From assembly GCF_016862375.1 (NCBI RefSeq), contig NZ_BOMV01000016.1, forward strand, positions 1 through 63,101: a DNA stretch of 63,101 nt, given 5' to 3'. Both the position numbers and the translations under genes were made by a program. This document shows positions 19,348-29,008 of the stretch, in pieces. The stretch is from Paractinoplanes rishiriensis (GTDB lineage Bacteria > Actinomycetota > Actinomycetes > Mycobacteriales > Micromonosporaceae). Under the pieces are notes generated by a model. The model had not been told where the DNA came from. It worked only from the letters and a program-made list of their open reading frames with translations, and did not search any database. Position 1 is the first letter of the stretch. Each line of letters opens with the position of its first letter.

Positions 19348-21804
19348 TCAGTCAAGCGAGGTGGCGGGCTGGCCGTCGTCGGTGAGGCCGTATCGGCGGA
19401 TCCTGTTATCGCCGGTTTGGGAGTTTAGCCAGGCTAGTGCTTGCAGGGCGCTGGGATCGCCGTGGTTGACCGCTTGGCGGTACCGTGCTTCGGCGCCGTG
19501 GTGGTCGCCGGCTCGGTGGCGGAGTTGGGCGAGGTCTCGTAGTGCGGTGGTGTCTCCGTGGTGGGCGGCCTCGTGAGCGGCCGTGAGTGCTTCGGTGTGG
19601 TTGCCGGCGTGCTCGCTGAACCAGGCCAGCTCCCATAGGGCGGTGATGTCTGCGTGTTCGGCGGCCTCGCGGTAGAGCGCGGCTGCGCGCTCGTGGTCGC
19701 CGGCCTGTTCACGCAGGCGGGCCAGTTTGCGGAATGTGGTGGTGTCGCCGTGGTCGGCGGCTTGGCGGGCTGCCTGGGCGGCGCGATGGTGATCGTTGTT
19801 GCGGTCGCGGAGCCGGGCGAGCTTCCACAGCGCGGTGATGCGGTCGTGTCTTCGTGGGGCTTGTCCGTCTCGCCGGGCATGGTCCGACAGATTGTTGTCA
19901 CTGTGGTCGCCGGCTCGGCGGACGGTCACGCCGGCATTGTCGAAGCCGCCGGTGCGCTCCCAGAGCCTGGCCAGCTCGCGCTGCGCGTCGATGTCGCCGT
20001 GGTCGCCCGCTTCCCGGTACAAGGACGCTGCGCCGTCATAGTCGGCCTTTGCCAGTCGGAGCATTGCCAGGTGCCACAGCGCCGTGGTGTCACCCAGTTC
20101 CGCGGCTCGGCGAGCGGCTGCAACGGCACCGTCGTGGTCTCCTGCTTCGTGGTGGAAACAGACCAGTTCCCGCAGCGCGTACGTGTCGCCGCGTTGCGCG
20201 GCTTGGCGTAGCAGGGCGACAGCGCGCCGGTATCGGCCGCGGTGATGGGCGGCCGTCGCGAGGACGCGAAGGGTGCCGGGGTCGGTGATGGTAGTGGCTG
20301 AGGCTTGCCAGAACGTGGCCGGAGGGAAACAGCAGGCGCGGGAGGTGCGGCCCGTTTCTTCGAGGTAGTCGGCCAGCCGGTAGGCAGGCTGGCCGACGTT
20401 TTGACCGCTTCGGGGTCGGATCCGGGTGAGTGGGCCGCGGGCGCCTTTGCAGGATTGGGCGGTGTAGGCGAGAGCCTGTTCCAGCCAGTTATCGGTGAGC
20501 GCATCCCACTCGCTGTCGTCGAGATAGCCCGGTGCTGCCTGTTCGAGGAGGCTGTGCGGAAGGGCGGGGGGATGACCGAGCCGGCGGGCGTCGATGGCGG
20601 CGTCGAGGATGGCCCGCGCCGCGGGTGGCGCTTTGTGATACCGCTGTAGCAGTTCGGGCGCGCCGGCAAGGTACTGCGTGACCCGGCCGTCGTCACTGTG
20701 CTCGGCGGCTTGCCGCAGCCTGGCGTCATCGGAGCGCCGCAGGGCGGCGAGGTCGGCGGCGGTGAAGGACGTGGGTACGTCAAGGTCGGTGCCGGTCAGT
20801 ACGTCGCGGGCCTGCGCGTGCACATCGGGCTGGTCACGGCCGGGCCGGACGGTCAGCGTGTTCCAGTGTTCGGGCCACAACGTCGCGAGGATCAGCACGG
20901 GCCTGCGGCCCAGATCGTGCAGCAGGGTGCGCAATCCCGCCGCAATGCGTTCGCCGAGCCTCGTATCGGGCGGCGACAGGTAGAGCTGAGCCTCGTTGAG
21001 CCACACAATGGTGTCCGGCCCTACCCGCTCGATCTCGGCGGCGGCCGCCTCGGGACGGGTCGGGTCAAAGGGATGCCATACCCTCCACCGGCCTGGCTGC
21101 CGGGTCTCGAGACGGTGGACAAGTTCCCAGCAGGCCCGCGTCTTACCCGTCGAGGAGCCACCGACCAGGGTGATCATCCGACTCGCCCCGGTCGCGACGC
21201 CGACGGCGAGTTCGTCGAGCTGGGCATCATGAGCCCGCCGCAGATACGGCGGTAACTCGGGCAGAATGGGCTGCTGCCCGGGCAGCGTGATGACCCGGTG
21301 GACCTCCAGCTCCAGCGGATCGCATTCCTTAATCGGCTTGCCCAGGCGCGGCGATTCCGCCGGCGGCGGTGCGGTCCGAGCGGCGACCCACAGGTCGCGG
21401 ACCTTTTCCGCCAGAGCGAAGGTGTCCTGGTGCCCGGCCGCGCGAGCGAGCGCGACGGCGACGGTCACCGTGTCCTGCTGAGATGCCAGACCGTCACCCG
21501 CGACTATCTGGCCGATGCCGTCTTTGCGGGGAGCGCCGGGAAGGCTGCTGTCCATCGCGATGACGTCGGCAAGCGCATCCAGGCGCGGGCAGTCCGCCAA
21601 CGCGTAGAGGTGGTAGATCGTGTCGCGCAGGTCCCGGGCCGGGCCCGCGGGCAAGCCAACTCGCCCCACCGGGCGGCCGCTCGGACGCAGTGAGCGGTAC
21701 TCGTCGGCCGTCAGCACTGCGCCCAGCGTCTCTGTCCTAGCCACCAGACGCCCCGTCGGTACTCGCCGGCGTTCGGTCTGGGCCACCGGTGCCGCCGTCA
21801 GCAT
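19348..21804 (-). CDS. STAND-like P-loop ATPase with TPR/Sel1-like repeats
   Basis: An 818-residue protein. The N-terminal helical domain (about 55-140: LRDTIYHLYALADCPRLDAL; KDGIGQIVAGDGLASQQDTV) resembles XRE-like HTH modules at the front of actinobacterial conflict proteins. The ATPase has Walker A GGSSTGKT (215-222), and TIVWLNEAQLYL (265-276) takes the Walker B place with N-E instead of D-E. From about 510, some nine helix pairs carry the GDTxALxxLAxLRxxxGD pattern of TPR/Sel1-like arrays, likely the sensing part. One array unit (about 670-690) is disturbed. It is a probable signal-transducing NTPase of the NLR-like class. It is divergent from two small genes starting at 21864. Confidence 0.78.
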   Translation of the reverse strand: MLTAAPVAQTERRRVPTGRLVARTETLGAVLTADEYRSLRPSGRPVGRVGLPAGPARDLRDTIYHLYALADCPRLDALADVIAMDSSLPGAPRKDGIGQIVAGDGLASQQDTVTVAVALARAAGHQDTFALAEKVRDLWVAARTAPPPAESPRLGKPIKECDPLELEVHRVITLPGQQPILPELPPYLRRAHDAQLDELAVGVATGASRMITLVGGSSTGKTRACWELVHRLETRQPGRWRVWHPFDPTRPEAAAAEIERVGPDTIVWLNEAQLYLSPPDTRLGERIAAGLRTLLHDLGRRPVLILATLWPEHWNTLTVRPGRDQPDVHAQARDVLTGTDLDVPTSFTAADLAALRRSDDARLRQAAEHSDDGRVTQYLAGAPELLQRYHKAPPAARAILDAAIDARRLGHPPALPHSLLEQAAPGYLDDSEWDALTDNWLEQALAYTAQSCKGARGPLTRIRPRSGQNVGQPAYRLADYLEETGRTSRACCFPPATFWQASATTITDPGTLRVLATAAHHRGRYRRAVALLRQAAQRGDTYALRELVCFHHEAGDHDGAVAAARRAAELGDTTALWHLAMLRLAKADYDGAASLYREAGDHGDIDAQRELARLWERTGGFDNAGVTVRRAGDHSDNNLSDHARRDGQAPRRHDRITALWKLARLRDRNNDHHRAAQAARQAADHGDTTTFRKLARLREQAGDHERAAALYREAAEHADITALWELAWFSEHAGNHTEALTAAHEAAHHGDTTALRDLAQLRHRAGDHHGAEARYRQAVNHGDPSALQALAWLNSQTGDNRIRRYGLTDDGQPATSLD

Positions 21805-21863
21805 GAATCCAGCTCGGCGGCACCTCGACCGCCGCCCAGATCCACCAGTCCAGGGAGCACGCC

Positions 21864-22091
21864 ATGTATGTCGCCGATCTCACCGCCACCGCAGCCACCG
21901 CATACGTTCTCATCCATCTCGTCGGTGCCGCCCGGGACGTCGGCCTGCTGTGGATCACCGTCAGGCACGTCGCAGCGGACCAGCAGAGACGGCACATGAT
22001 GATCGAACGGCGAACCTCCGCAGGCCAAAGTCCGGTCGGCAGGCCCCGCCAGCCCCGCACTCGCGTACGCCGCACCAGCTACGTCCGGTGA
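21864..22091 (+). CDS. Small hypothetical protein with amphipathic/hydrophobic N-terminus
   Basis: 75 codons from ATG 21864, with GGGAGC about 5 nt upstream. A hydrophobic stretch (TAYVLIHLVGAARDVGLLWI, about residues 12-31) is followed by a basic, Arg-rich tail (RRHMMIERR; RPRQPRTRVRR). Codon third positions are mostly G/C, as in real genes. No family is recognised. It is divergent from the STAND-TPR gene (59 bp between starts) and is followed 24 bp later by another small gene in the same direction, suggesting a two-gene unit. A membrane- or nucleic-acid-binding role is possible from composition only. Confidence 0.55.
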   Translation: MYVADLTATAATAYVLIHLVGAARDVGLLWITVRHVAADQQRRHMMIERRTSAGQSPVGRPRQPRTRVRRTSYVR

Positions 22092-22115
22092 GCCTGACCC
22101 CCGAAAGGTGGCCGC

Positions 22116-22289
22116 GTGGCGGAGCAGGACCTCCCGCTGGATGAAGGCACGACAATCAATGCTTACTCGGCCGACGTGAGCTGGCTCGGCGCTGTACCGC
22201 AACCAGCCCGTCGATCGTCCTGGCACATCGAGGTGCCCGACCAGCGGGGTAGGAAACACTCGCACCGTCCCGTTGTTGACGCAAAGTGA
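22116..22289 (+). CDS. 57-residue hypothetical protein
   Basis: GTG 22116 is preceded by AAGGTGG. The 57-codon frame (MAEQDLPLDEGTTINAYSAD; VSWLGAVPQPARRSSW; WHIEVPDQRGRKHSHR) ends TGA 22287-22289. It has an acidic start, a Trp-containing centre and a basic end, with no cysteine and no membrane helix. It lies in tandem with the 75-codon gene upstream, both divergent from the STAND-TPR ATPase. Function not recognised. Confidence 0.5.
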   Translation: MAEQDLPLDEGTTINAYSADVSWLGAVPQPARRSSWHIEVPDQRGRKHSHRPVVDAK

Positions 22290-22608
22290 ACTGAACCGGC
22301 CTGTCGACGGTACCGACCGCACGGACTCACGCCGCGACCTGCGACGGTTCCGGCAACAACACGAAACGCGAATCGACCTCGGATGAAGATTCTGATGTGC
22401 CCTCGCGGTCGATTTCATTACCCGCGATCCGAGCGCTACGCAGCGTCATGGTGGGTCGAGCCGCTGACGTAACGGACATGCCGCAACTGGGTCGTTACAC
22501 CGTGCAACTTCGGCTCCGGGTGGGTTGGACTTTCCCTTCCGTGTTCAGCTCGTTGTCCTGCGGTAGATTCGCCGCCGCAACGACCGGCGACGGGGAGGAT
22601 TAGCGGGG
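22290..22608. other. Spacer upstream of methyltransferase
   Basis: About 320 bp with no gene. It contains a second copy of the dispersed 12-mer CCGCGATCCGAG (22422-22433) and the likely promoter of the methyltransferase; GGGGAGG lies shortly before its ATG. Confidence 0.45.
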
Positions 22609-23268
22609 ATGGACGCCAGTACCGATGAACTGCGGCATGCGCACAACGTGCTGTCGGAGTGGTATGCGCAGAACTTGGCCGGGATGCTGGAAAGCATGCC
22701 GGTCGAGCGGGCGATGCTCGACCTGTTTGCCGAGTTGACCTTGGCCGTGGGTGCGGAGGTCGCTGACGTTGGCTGCGGCACCGGGCGGCTTCTTCCCTAC
22801 CTCGCGGGCCGGGGCCTGTCGCCGCGTGGGGTGGATCTGTCACCGGGGATGGTGGAGGTGGCCCGGCGGGAGCATCCGGGTTTCGAGTACGAGGTCGCTG
22901 ATCTACGGGAGCTGCCGTTCAGGGACGCGTCGCTGGCCGGGGTGGTGTGCTGGTATTCGTTGATCTTCCTGGCCCCGGACGCCCGGGTACCGGCGTTCAC
23001 CGAGTTGGCCCGGGTCGTGCAGCCGGGCGGCTACCTGGTGGCGGCCTTCAAGCACGGCGACGGGACCGGGCATCGTAACGGTCCCGGTAGCCGGGTCGGC
23101 AGTCTTGGCATCGACTTTGATCGGTACTGGCTGTCGGCGCGGGAGATGGAGGACCGCTTCACCGCTGCGGGTTTCGCCCCGGTCTTCCAGGGCAGCACCC
23201 CACCCGAGGGCGCAGAGCCGCCGTACGGATACATGCTGGTCCGCAAGACCGGCTCCGGGAACGCATAG
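22609..23268 (+). CDS. Class I SAM-dependent methyltransferase
   Basis: A 219-residue protein with the SAM-binding motif I ADVGCGTGRLLPYL (about 51-64), motif II acid GVDLSPGMVEVAR, the post-motif region YEVADLRELPF and a motif IV-like segment WYSLIFLAPDAR; LARVVQPGGYLVAAF follows. This is the usual Methyltransf_11/25 fold at about full length. The substrate cannot be read from the sequence; small-molecule methylation is the common role. ATG 22609 has GGGGAGGATTAGCGGGG upstream. It is followed by a frameshifted MFS exporter, so the pair may have belonged to a small resistance or export unit (inference). Confidence 0.85.
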   Translation: MDASTDELRHAHNVLSEWYAQNLAGMLESMPVERAMLDLFAELTLAVGAEVADVGCGTGRLLPYLAGRGLSPRGVDLSPGMVEVARREHPGFEYEVADLRELPFRDASLAGVVCWYSLIFLAPDARVPAFTELARVVQPGGYLVAAFKHGDGTGHRNGPGSRVGSLGIDFDRYWLSAREMEDRFTAAGFAPVFQGSTPPEGAEPPYGYMLVRKTGSGNA

Positions 23269-23512
23269 TGCGCGGATCTGCTGCGGAGAATGCGGCGCGG
23301 CGCCGCGGTGGGCGCGTCGAAGGCCGGCCTTATTCGGAGCGTGGAGCCGACGGGCGGTTGCGGGTACAACGCCCGCCGGCCTGATCAAGGGTACGGGTGC
23401 GGAGGTCGAGGGCCTGGCCCAGAGCGTTGGTGTGCCCCCGGACGTGCGGATTTGCCGGGTCTTCTCTTCGTGGTGTTTGTGCGGTGGACCTTCTTCTTGG
23501 GAGGGTCTGGCG

Positions 23513-24788
23513 GTGGCTGTGACGGGGTCGGCTGGGTCGTCCGCGATTCCGCCAGCGGTTGAGGTCGGTGCTGGTTGGCGCGCCGACCTGCGGTACAGGT
23601 GGGCCGCGTTCGCGGCGAGTGAGGCCGGTAGCGCGCTCGGGTACGCGGCGTTGCCGATCGTCGCGGTGCTGGTGCTCGAGGCGTCCGATTTTCAGGTCTC
23701 GCTGCTCAATGTGCTCGCGGGCGTGGTCAGTGCCGTCCTGGCGCTGCCGCTGGGTCCGTGGATCGAGCACCGTCGCAAGGTGCCGGTGATGGTCGCCGCG
23801 GATCTGCTTCGGTTCGTCGTGATCGTGTCGGTCCCGGTTGCCGCCTGGCTGGGCTGGCTGACCTTTTGGCAGCTGTGTGTGGTGGCGGCCGTGCAGATGA
23901 CCGCCAGGTTGGTGTTCGACTCGGCCGGTGTTGCCCAGTTGCGCACGCTGGTGCCTGAACAGCAACGCGCCGCGGCGAACGGCCGGTTCGAGACGACGTT
24001 GTGGACCGCGAACACCGTCGGTCCGCCCGCCGGTGGTGTGCTGATCTCCTGGCTGGGCGCCACCGTCACGATGGTTCTGGACGCGGTCAGCTTCCTCGTC
24101 TCCGCACTGCTCCTGCGCCAGCTACGGACACCTGAACCCGTACCACCGAGCCGGCCGGCGCAGCATCATTGGGTACGCGACACCGTCGCCGGGTGGCGAT
24201 ACATCCTCGCTCACCGCGGGTTGACTGCTCTGTTCTGCAACTCGATTATCTTCGGGGGTTGCATCATGGCCCTCACCCCGCTGCTGACCGTGTTCGTGTT
24301 GCGTGATCTCGGTTTCCCGGCCTGGCAGTACGGCCTGATCAGCGGCGTGGCAGGCGTGGCGGGGATCGCCGGTTCGTATGCTGGCGAAGCCGGCGGCGAC
24401 GCGGCTGGGCGGGCATCGGGTTCTGCTGCTGGCCGGTATCGGCCGCAACCTGTGGCTCGGGCTCATCCCGTTCGCTCCGGCATCGACCACGGGACTGGTC
24501 ATGATCACCGCCGCCGAGTTCCTGCTCGTGTTCTTCGCGGGCATGTTCAGCCCCACCTTCGCGACCTACCGCATGAACGCCACCGACGACGCCCACATGT
24601 CCCGCGTGGTGATGGCGTGGTCGATCACCAACAAGACCGCCCAGCCGATCTTCATCGCCGCCGCCGGCCTGCTCGCCGCCACCACCAGCACCAAAACCGC
24701 ACTGACCGTCCTCGCCGCGATCCTGCTCAGCGCAACCGTCTTCCTCCCCTGGCGCCACAACAGCGAAGACTCGGACCGCGCCCGCTGA
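23513..24788 (+). pseudogene. MFS transporter interrupted by a frameshift
   Basis: GTG 23513 (RBS GGGAGG) opens an MFS protein of the drug-efflux/enterobactin-exporter type (LVPEQQRAAANGRFETTLWT; about seven N-terminal and central helices). After GLISGVAGVAGIAGS at about 24377 the reading frame is lost. The remainder, MLAKPAATRLGGHRVLLLAG through the last membrane helices to HNSEDSDRAR, is in another frame and ends at 24788. A single extra T in GGTTCGTATGCTG accounts for this. Total length (~424 residues) would be normal for the family. It is either a real recent pseudogene or a base-call error. Upstream neighbour is the methyltransferase. Confidence 0.8.
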
Positions 24789-25134
24789 GCCACCGCCAGC
24801 GTGACGGAGCCCAGACAACAGAGCCGACTCAGCCAGCGTCCCGCACGTCCCACCGAGGCCGACGCCGCCCGCCGCAGAGCAAATGATTACAGATAGTAGT
24901 CATCGGAGTACGTCAAGTACCCGGTCATGCCGAGAAGCGCGCACCCGATCATGCCTATGGGCCGACATCGATTGTGCGGATTTGACCACGTGCCGGCCCA
25001 ATAGCGGATCGGCGGCGAGTGTGTTCTGGATTCGGATATGGAAGCCACGTGGCGCCCCCGCGACATGGACAAGTTCTGGCCAGGCGTGACGGTGGGCGCG
25101 GGCGCCCCTGATTAACGCCCTTGCGGCTTGGTCC
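24789..25134. other. Gap between MFS and TIR-WD40 genes
   Basis: About 350 bp. A short minus-strand frame ends in a hydrophobic peptide (MIGCALLGMTGYLTYSDDYY) near 24888-24955, but it lacks an RBS and looks like a fragment. Nothing else is supportable. Confidence 0.35.
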
Positions 25135-26631
25135 TTATCCTTCGGCCGAGACGAGGCGCCACAGCACGACTCGGTTACCCCCGGTGCCCACCGCTAGTAG
25201 TTGCCCGTCCGGGCTGTACGCCACTGCGTTCGGGTAGTTGCGGTGGTCGAGGTGCAGGGCCTCTTGGAGATCGTCGGCCAGATCCCACACCCGCACCTTC
25301 CTCCCGACGGAGCTGCTTGCGGCCATGTTGCGACCGTCGGGACTGAATGCGACCGCGCTGGTTCCGACATCGATGCCTGGGGTAACGCGTGGCTTTTCCG
25401 CCGGAGGCTCCCACAGACGGACATTCACGCCGTCCACGGTGGCCAGAAATCGACCATCGGCGCTAAACGCCACCGCCTTGATCGGCGACCCGGAACGCTT
25501 GTCTAGCCTGAAGACCGGTACGTCGTTCAGGAGATTCCAGACGACGATGTCACCTCCGCCCCCCGTTGCAGCCAGCCTGTTACCGTCCGGGCTGAAGGCC
25601 ACCCTGGTCAGCCAACCGCCGATCGGCACCGTGCGATGGAATTCACCGCCGGGCATTTCCCAGATCAGCACCTCAGGCCCGGCCCCGCAGGCCAGCAGCC
25701 GCCCGTCCGGGCTGAACGCGACCCCCTCCAGAAGGGGATAGCTGCCCAGCGTGTGCCTCGTCTCGCCGGTCGCGATGTCCGACACCCGCACCCTTCCGTC
25801 CGTGCTACCGGTCGCTATCAGTTCGCCGGCCGGGCTGAACACGACGTCGGTCACCGTTGCCGGGTGAGCCAGCACCTGCCGGATCTTACCGCCGGGCAGT
25901 TCCCAGAGCCGTACGCTCTTGTCGTCGCTGCCGCTGGCCAGCAGCGATCCGTCCGGAGAGAACGCCACGGCGTGGACGTTCCTGGACCCGAACAGGCCGA
26001 CCTTGGACGGATGCCGCAGGATGGCGACCTCGGCGGCCCCGATGCGCCGGAGGGCTTCCGGGTCTGGGGTGTCGGGCCCGGCGGCCGGCTCCGCAAGGAT
26101 CCTCTCGATGACCGACAACAGACGCCGCAGGTCGTCTTCGTAGCGGTCGTGGCTCAACTTGAGCGCATTCAACCGGGCGAGGTTCAGCAGATCGTCGGGA
26201 AGATCCTCTCCCCACAGTGGTTTCGCGTCGTCCACCAGCACCGGGATCACCCGCACGCCCATCTGCAACGCCGTCCGGATTTCCTCGCGCACGAGGTCAC
26301 CCGGATCGTCGAGCCGCCGCCCGTCCCGGCCCTCGATCGTCGCCCAGCGTGGACCGACAAGCGCGACCAGCACTGCGCACGACTCGACCGCCTGCCTGAT
26401 CACCTCGGCGAAGTCCTGCCCGGCCTCGATCGACTCGACGTCTATGAAGACGCGTGTACCCGGGAAACGCTTGGTCAGCTCTTCACGCAGGAGACGCGCG
26501 TAGGGCGCGGAATCCTTGCGACGATAATTGAGGAAGATCCCGTAGGGTGACGGATCGAGCACACCCGACACCTTAACCGCCCCGTTCAGAGTTGGATTTT
26601 CGCTGATCGAGGGTGACGAAACAAGGCGCAC
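25135..26631 (-). CDS. TIR domain protein with seven-bladed WD40 propeller
   Basis: Up to 498 residues. The TIR domain (about 28-170) shows YGIFLNYRRKDSAPYARLL, RVFIDVESIEAGQDF, VLVALVGPRWATIEG and LVREEIRTALQMGVRVIPVL. The fold matches the TIR_2 type; the EE in LVREEI is a candidate for the catalytic glutamate of NADase TIRs, but this is not certain. After a helical linker, seven WD40 blades run from about 215 to the end, each with the FSPDG core (VAFSPDGSLLASGS; last blade VAYSPDGQLLAVGTGG), giving a closed propeller as sensor. A likely immune or cell-death effector. The GTG start at 26631 is uncertain; a GTG about 20 codons later (VSGVLDPSPYG) would still keep the whole TIR. Confidence 0.88.
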   Translation of the reverse strand: MRLVSSPSISENPTLNGAVKVSGVLDPSPYGIFLNYRRKDSAPYARLLREELTKRFPGTRVFIDVESIEAGQDFAEVIRQAVESCAVLVALVGPRWATIEGRDGRRLDDPGDLVREEIRTALQMGVRVIPVLVDDAKPLWGEDLPDDLLNLARLNALKLSHDRYEDDLRRLLSVIERILAEPAAGPDTPDPEALRRIGAAEVAILRHPSKVGLFGSRNVHAVAFSPDGSLLASGSDDKSVRLWELPGGKIRQVLAHPATVTDVVFSPAGELIATGSTDGRVRVSDIATGETRHTLGSYPLLEGVAFSPDGRLLACGAGPEVLIWEMPGGEFHRTVPIGGWLTRVAFSPDGNRLAATGGGGDIVVWNLLNDVPVFRLDKRSGSPIKAVAFSADGRFLATVDGVNVRLWEPPAEKPRVTPGIDVGTSAVAFSPDGRNMAASSSVGRKVRVWDLADDLQEALHLDHRNYPNAVAYSPDGQLLAVGTGGNRVVLWRLVSAEG

Positions 26632-26687
26632 TTGACCTGCACGGGATGCGAATTTCTAGATCACCTTCACGGCAGAATCGGGTGCGC

Positions 26688-26880
26688 CTACGGCGAATGA
26701 GGCGCCACTTCGCCTTCGAGGATCTTGGTTAGAGCCTGGCGGGTGGTCGCCAGGTTGGCCAGCTCGCCCTCGTTCCGGCCACTCGGCGGCGAGTTTGGCC
26801 TACTCCTCGCGTAACTCGTAGAGGGCGGCGGACGCGACGACTTACGGGCGGCAATCAGGTCCAGAACGGTCGTCGAGTAG
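26688..26880 (-). pseudogene. Decayed coiled-coil protein fragment
   Basis: Three frames of the minus strand each carry a piece of one protein: TTVLDLIAARK, then ALYELREE followed by a stop and AKLAAEWPERG, then GELANLATTRQALTKILEGE with VAPHSP and a stop at 26688-26690. The pieces line up as a leucine/glutamate-rich helical protein. At least two frame changes and a stop make it a relic. Confidence 0.4.
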
Positions 26881-27113
26881 CTGTCAGGGCTTGCCTATGA
26901 GTAACCCAGCACATCCTCATCTAGCCGCGATCCGGGCAGTGCAGAACAGCAGCGCTCACCCGCCGATCGTTGATCACCCGGCACCCGACCAGATCCTGGC
27001 GGCTTAGGTACCTCCGACGTATAGCCCAGCCTCGGTGATGCCGGCGAACGATCGCTCTGGGACGGTGGGCGTCCCCACCGGATTCGTTTCCGGTACTGGA
27101 CGATCATGGTTCG

Positions 27114-27632
27114 GTGACGGACGAGACGAAGCGCCGCGGCCGGTTGGTCGTGCTACGTGGCAACTCCGGGTCGGGCAAGACGACGACGGCGCGGGAGCTG
27201 CGCCGCCGGCATCCGGGCCGGTTCGTGTGGATAGAGCAGGACAACATCCGGCGGACCATCATCGACGAAGACGGCCTAGCCCAGCGACCCCTCACGGTCG
27301 ACATGATCGAATGCTGCGCACGACTGGCGCTCGCCGGCGGCCGCGACGTCATCGTCGAGGGCATCCTGGACGCCGCCCGCTACGGCTCGATGCTGCATGC
27401 CCTGCATGCCGAGCACCCGTCGGTCTTCTGCTACTTCGCGCTCACATTCGACGAAACCGCACGCCGTCACGCCACCCGGCCCCTCGCCGACGCATTTGGC
27501 GTGCAGGAGATGGCTCGCTGGTACCGCGCCGACGACCGCCTGAGCGACGTACCCGAAGTTGTGATCGGCGCAGAGCAACCTCTGCACGAGACCGCCCGCC
27601 GCATCCAGGACGATCTGACCAACCTGCCCTGA
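27114..27632 (+). CDS. P-loop kinase / zeta-toxin-like ATPase
   Basis: A 172-residue protein with Walker A LRGNSGSGKTTTAREL (about 14-29), a basic helix, WIEQDNIRRTIIDEDG (a D/N motif where zeta toxins and small kinases carry the base), GGRDVIVEGILDAARYGSM as Walker B-like strand, and a lid-like segment DETARRHATRPL. It fits the AAA_33/zeta-toxin group of small P-loop kinases that phosphorylate nucleosides, sugars or antibiotics. Substrate unknown. No antitoxin-like gene adjoins it, so a toxin role is not supported. GTG start at 27114. Confidence 0.75.
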   Translation: MTDETKRRGRLVVLRGNSGSGKTTTARELRRRHPGRFVWIEQDNIRRTIIDEDGLAQRPLTVDMIECCARLALAGGRDVIVEGILDAARYGSMLHALHAEHPSVFCYFALTFDETARRHATRPLADAFGVQEMARWYRADDRLSDVPEVVIGAEQPLHETARRIQDDLTNLP

Positions 27633-27844
27633 CCGACACCGAAGGAGACCCATTCGGCAGCGACCTACCTTCCAAGACAAACAGCACTGTGTCAGCTACC
27701 GCAACTGTCATGGTCAGGGCGTGATACTGCTGTCGCTGCACTGCGCTGCGTTCTTATGGTCCCCATGAGCTCATGATCAGTGCACGGGCGGTACAAGTCC
27801 ATCGCCACCACCTTGACGTCCGCTCATGGCACCCCTCTGTGTCA

Positions 27845-29008
27845 TCAAGGCGTGGCCGGCACCAGTGTTCTAGGCTGTGGTTCGGCGGGTCCGGGAAGTG
27901 ACTTCTCCGAAGTGTCGGCCCAGGGGTTCGGGTCGGCCGCGCTGGATTGAAGAGTCGCCCCCACGTGTCCTCCCGGGCCCGTCTCGAGCCGTCTCGCGTC
28001 AGCGGTCATCTGCCGGTAGACGACGTCGGAAAGCCGCCGTTCCAGGGCGCGCATGGCTTCCATCGTGGTTTTGCCCTGGGCGAGTTTGCACCGGTAGTAG
28101 CGGCGGCCTTCGGTGTCGTTGCAAAGCTGGACGACTGCCATGATGTGCAGAACCGGAGTTGATGCGCCGGTTCCCAGCCCGGGAGAGCCGGTGGCGGTTC
28201 TGGTCGCCGGAGGACGCGTCGATGGGTGCGGTGCCGTTCCAGGACGCGAAGTGGGCGCGGCTGGTAAAGCGGCTGATGTCGGCGATGTCGCCGATCAGGC
28301 GCGCGGCGCCGGACTGGCCGATGCCATGCAACTGCTGCAGCCGGCTTCCGGTCGCGGACACGAGTTCGGTCAGTTCCTGGTTCGCGACCTTGATCTTCTT
28401 GTCGATCGTGACGAGCTCATGGATCAATTCGGAGGCCAGCCAGCGGCGGGTCTTTCCGACGACGTCACGCGGCCGGACGGTGTTGAGCAGGGCCCGGGCC
28501 TGCTGGGCGGACAGGAACTTCATCGCCCCGCCAGGCACCAGCTCGAGCAGCAGGTGATGCAGCCGGAACACGATCTCGGTCCGGGAGCGGCCGAGTTGGT
28601 CGCGGCGGTCAACCAACAGCCGCAACGCCACGGTCGTGTCGTCAATGACGACTTGCCGCAGGTCAGGGGTCCGCAGGGCGACGACGGCGACGCTGTGCGC
28701 GTCGACCGGGTCGGTCTTACGGCCCTGACCGGTGGAGAACACGCGGGCCCGGGCCGACAGCTTCGCCGGCACGTCTACCACGGTCCCGCCGTCGGCGAGC
28801 AGGCGCTGGGCGACGTGCCGGCCGATGCCACTGCAACCCTCGACCGCCCACTCGGCCGGTGTGTTCACGGCCGGCGGCGAGCATCGCCTGGTAACCGTCG
28901 CGGTCGGTGCCGAACCCGCCCGCGGCCGAGGACGCGTTCGCGCTGGTCGAAGACCTCGACGGTCGCGGAACGCTTATGCGGGTCCACCCCGATGATGACC
29001 TGGGCCAC
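27845..29008 (-). mobile_element. Degraded IS110-family insertion sequence (transposase pseudogene)
   Basis: The minus strand starts at GTG 29008 with VIIGVDPHKRSATVEVFDQR, the N-terminal DEDD-type start of IS110 transposases. It changes frame near 28910 and again near 28880, then runs long (AVEGCSGIGRHVAQRLLADG; KTDPVDAHSVAVVAL; LHGIGQSGAARLIGDIADIS; HFASWNGTAPIDASSGD; RAGNRRIN). It changes frame once more near 28150, ending MAVVQLCNDTEGRRYYRCKL onwards to 27845. The DEDD and serine-containing C-terminal (Transposase_20) regions are both visible. Three frameshifts make it inactive. IS110 elements leave no clear terminal inverted repeats, so the ends are set by the gene only. Confidence 0.88.

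Noticed and set aside
27114..27632. Zeta toxin of a toxin-antitoxin pair
   Set aside because: P-loop kinase fold fits, but there is no adjacent small antitoxin gene; kept as a kinase of unknown substrate.
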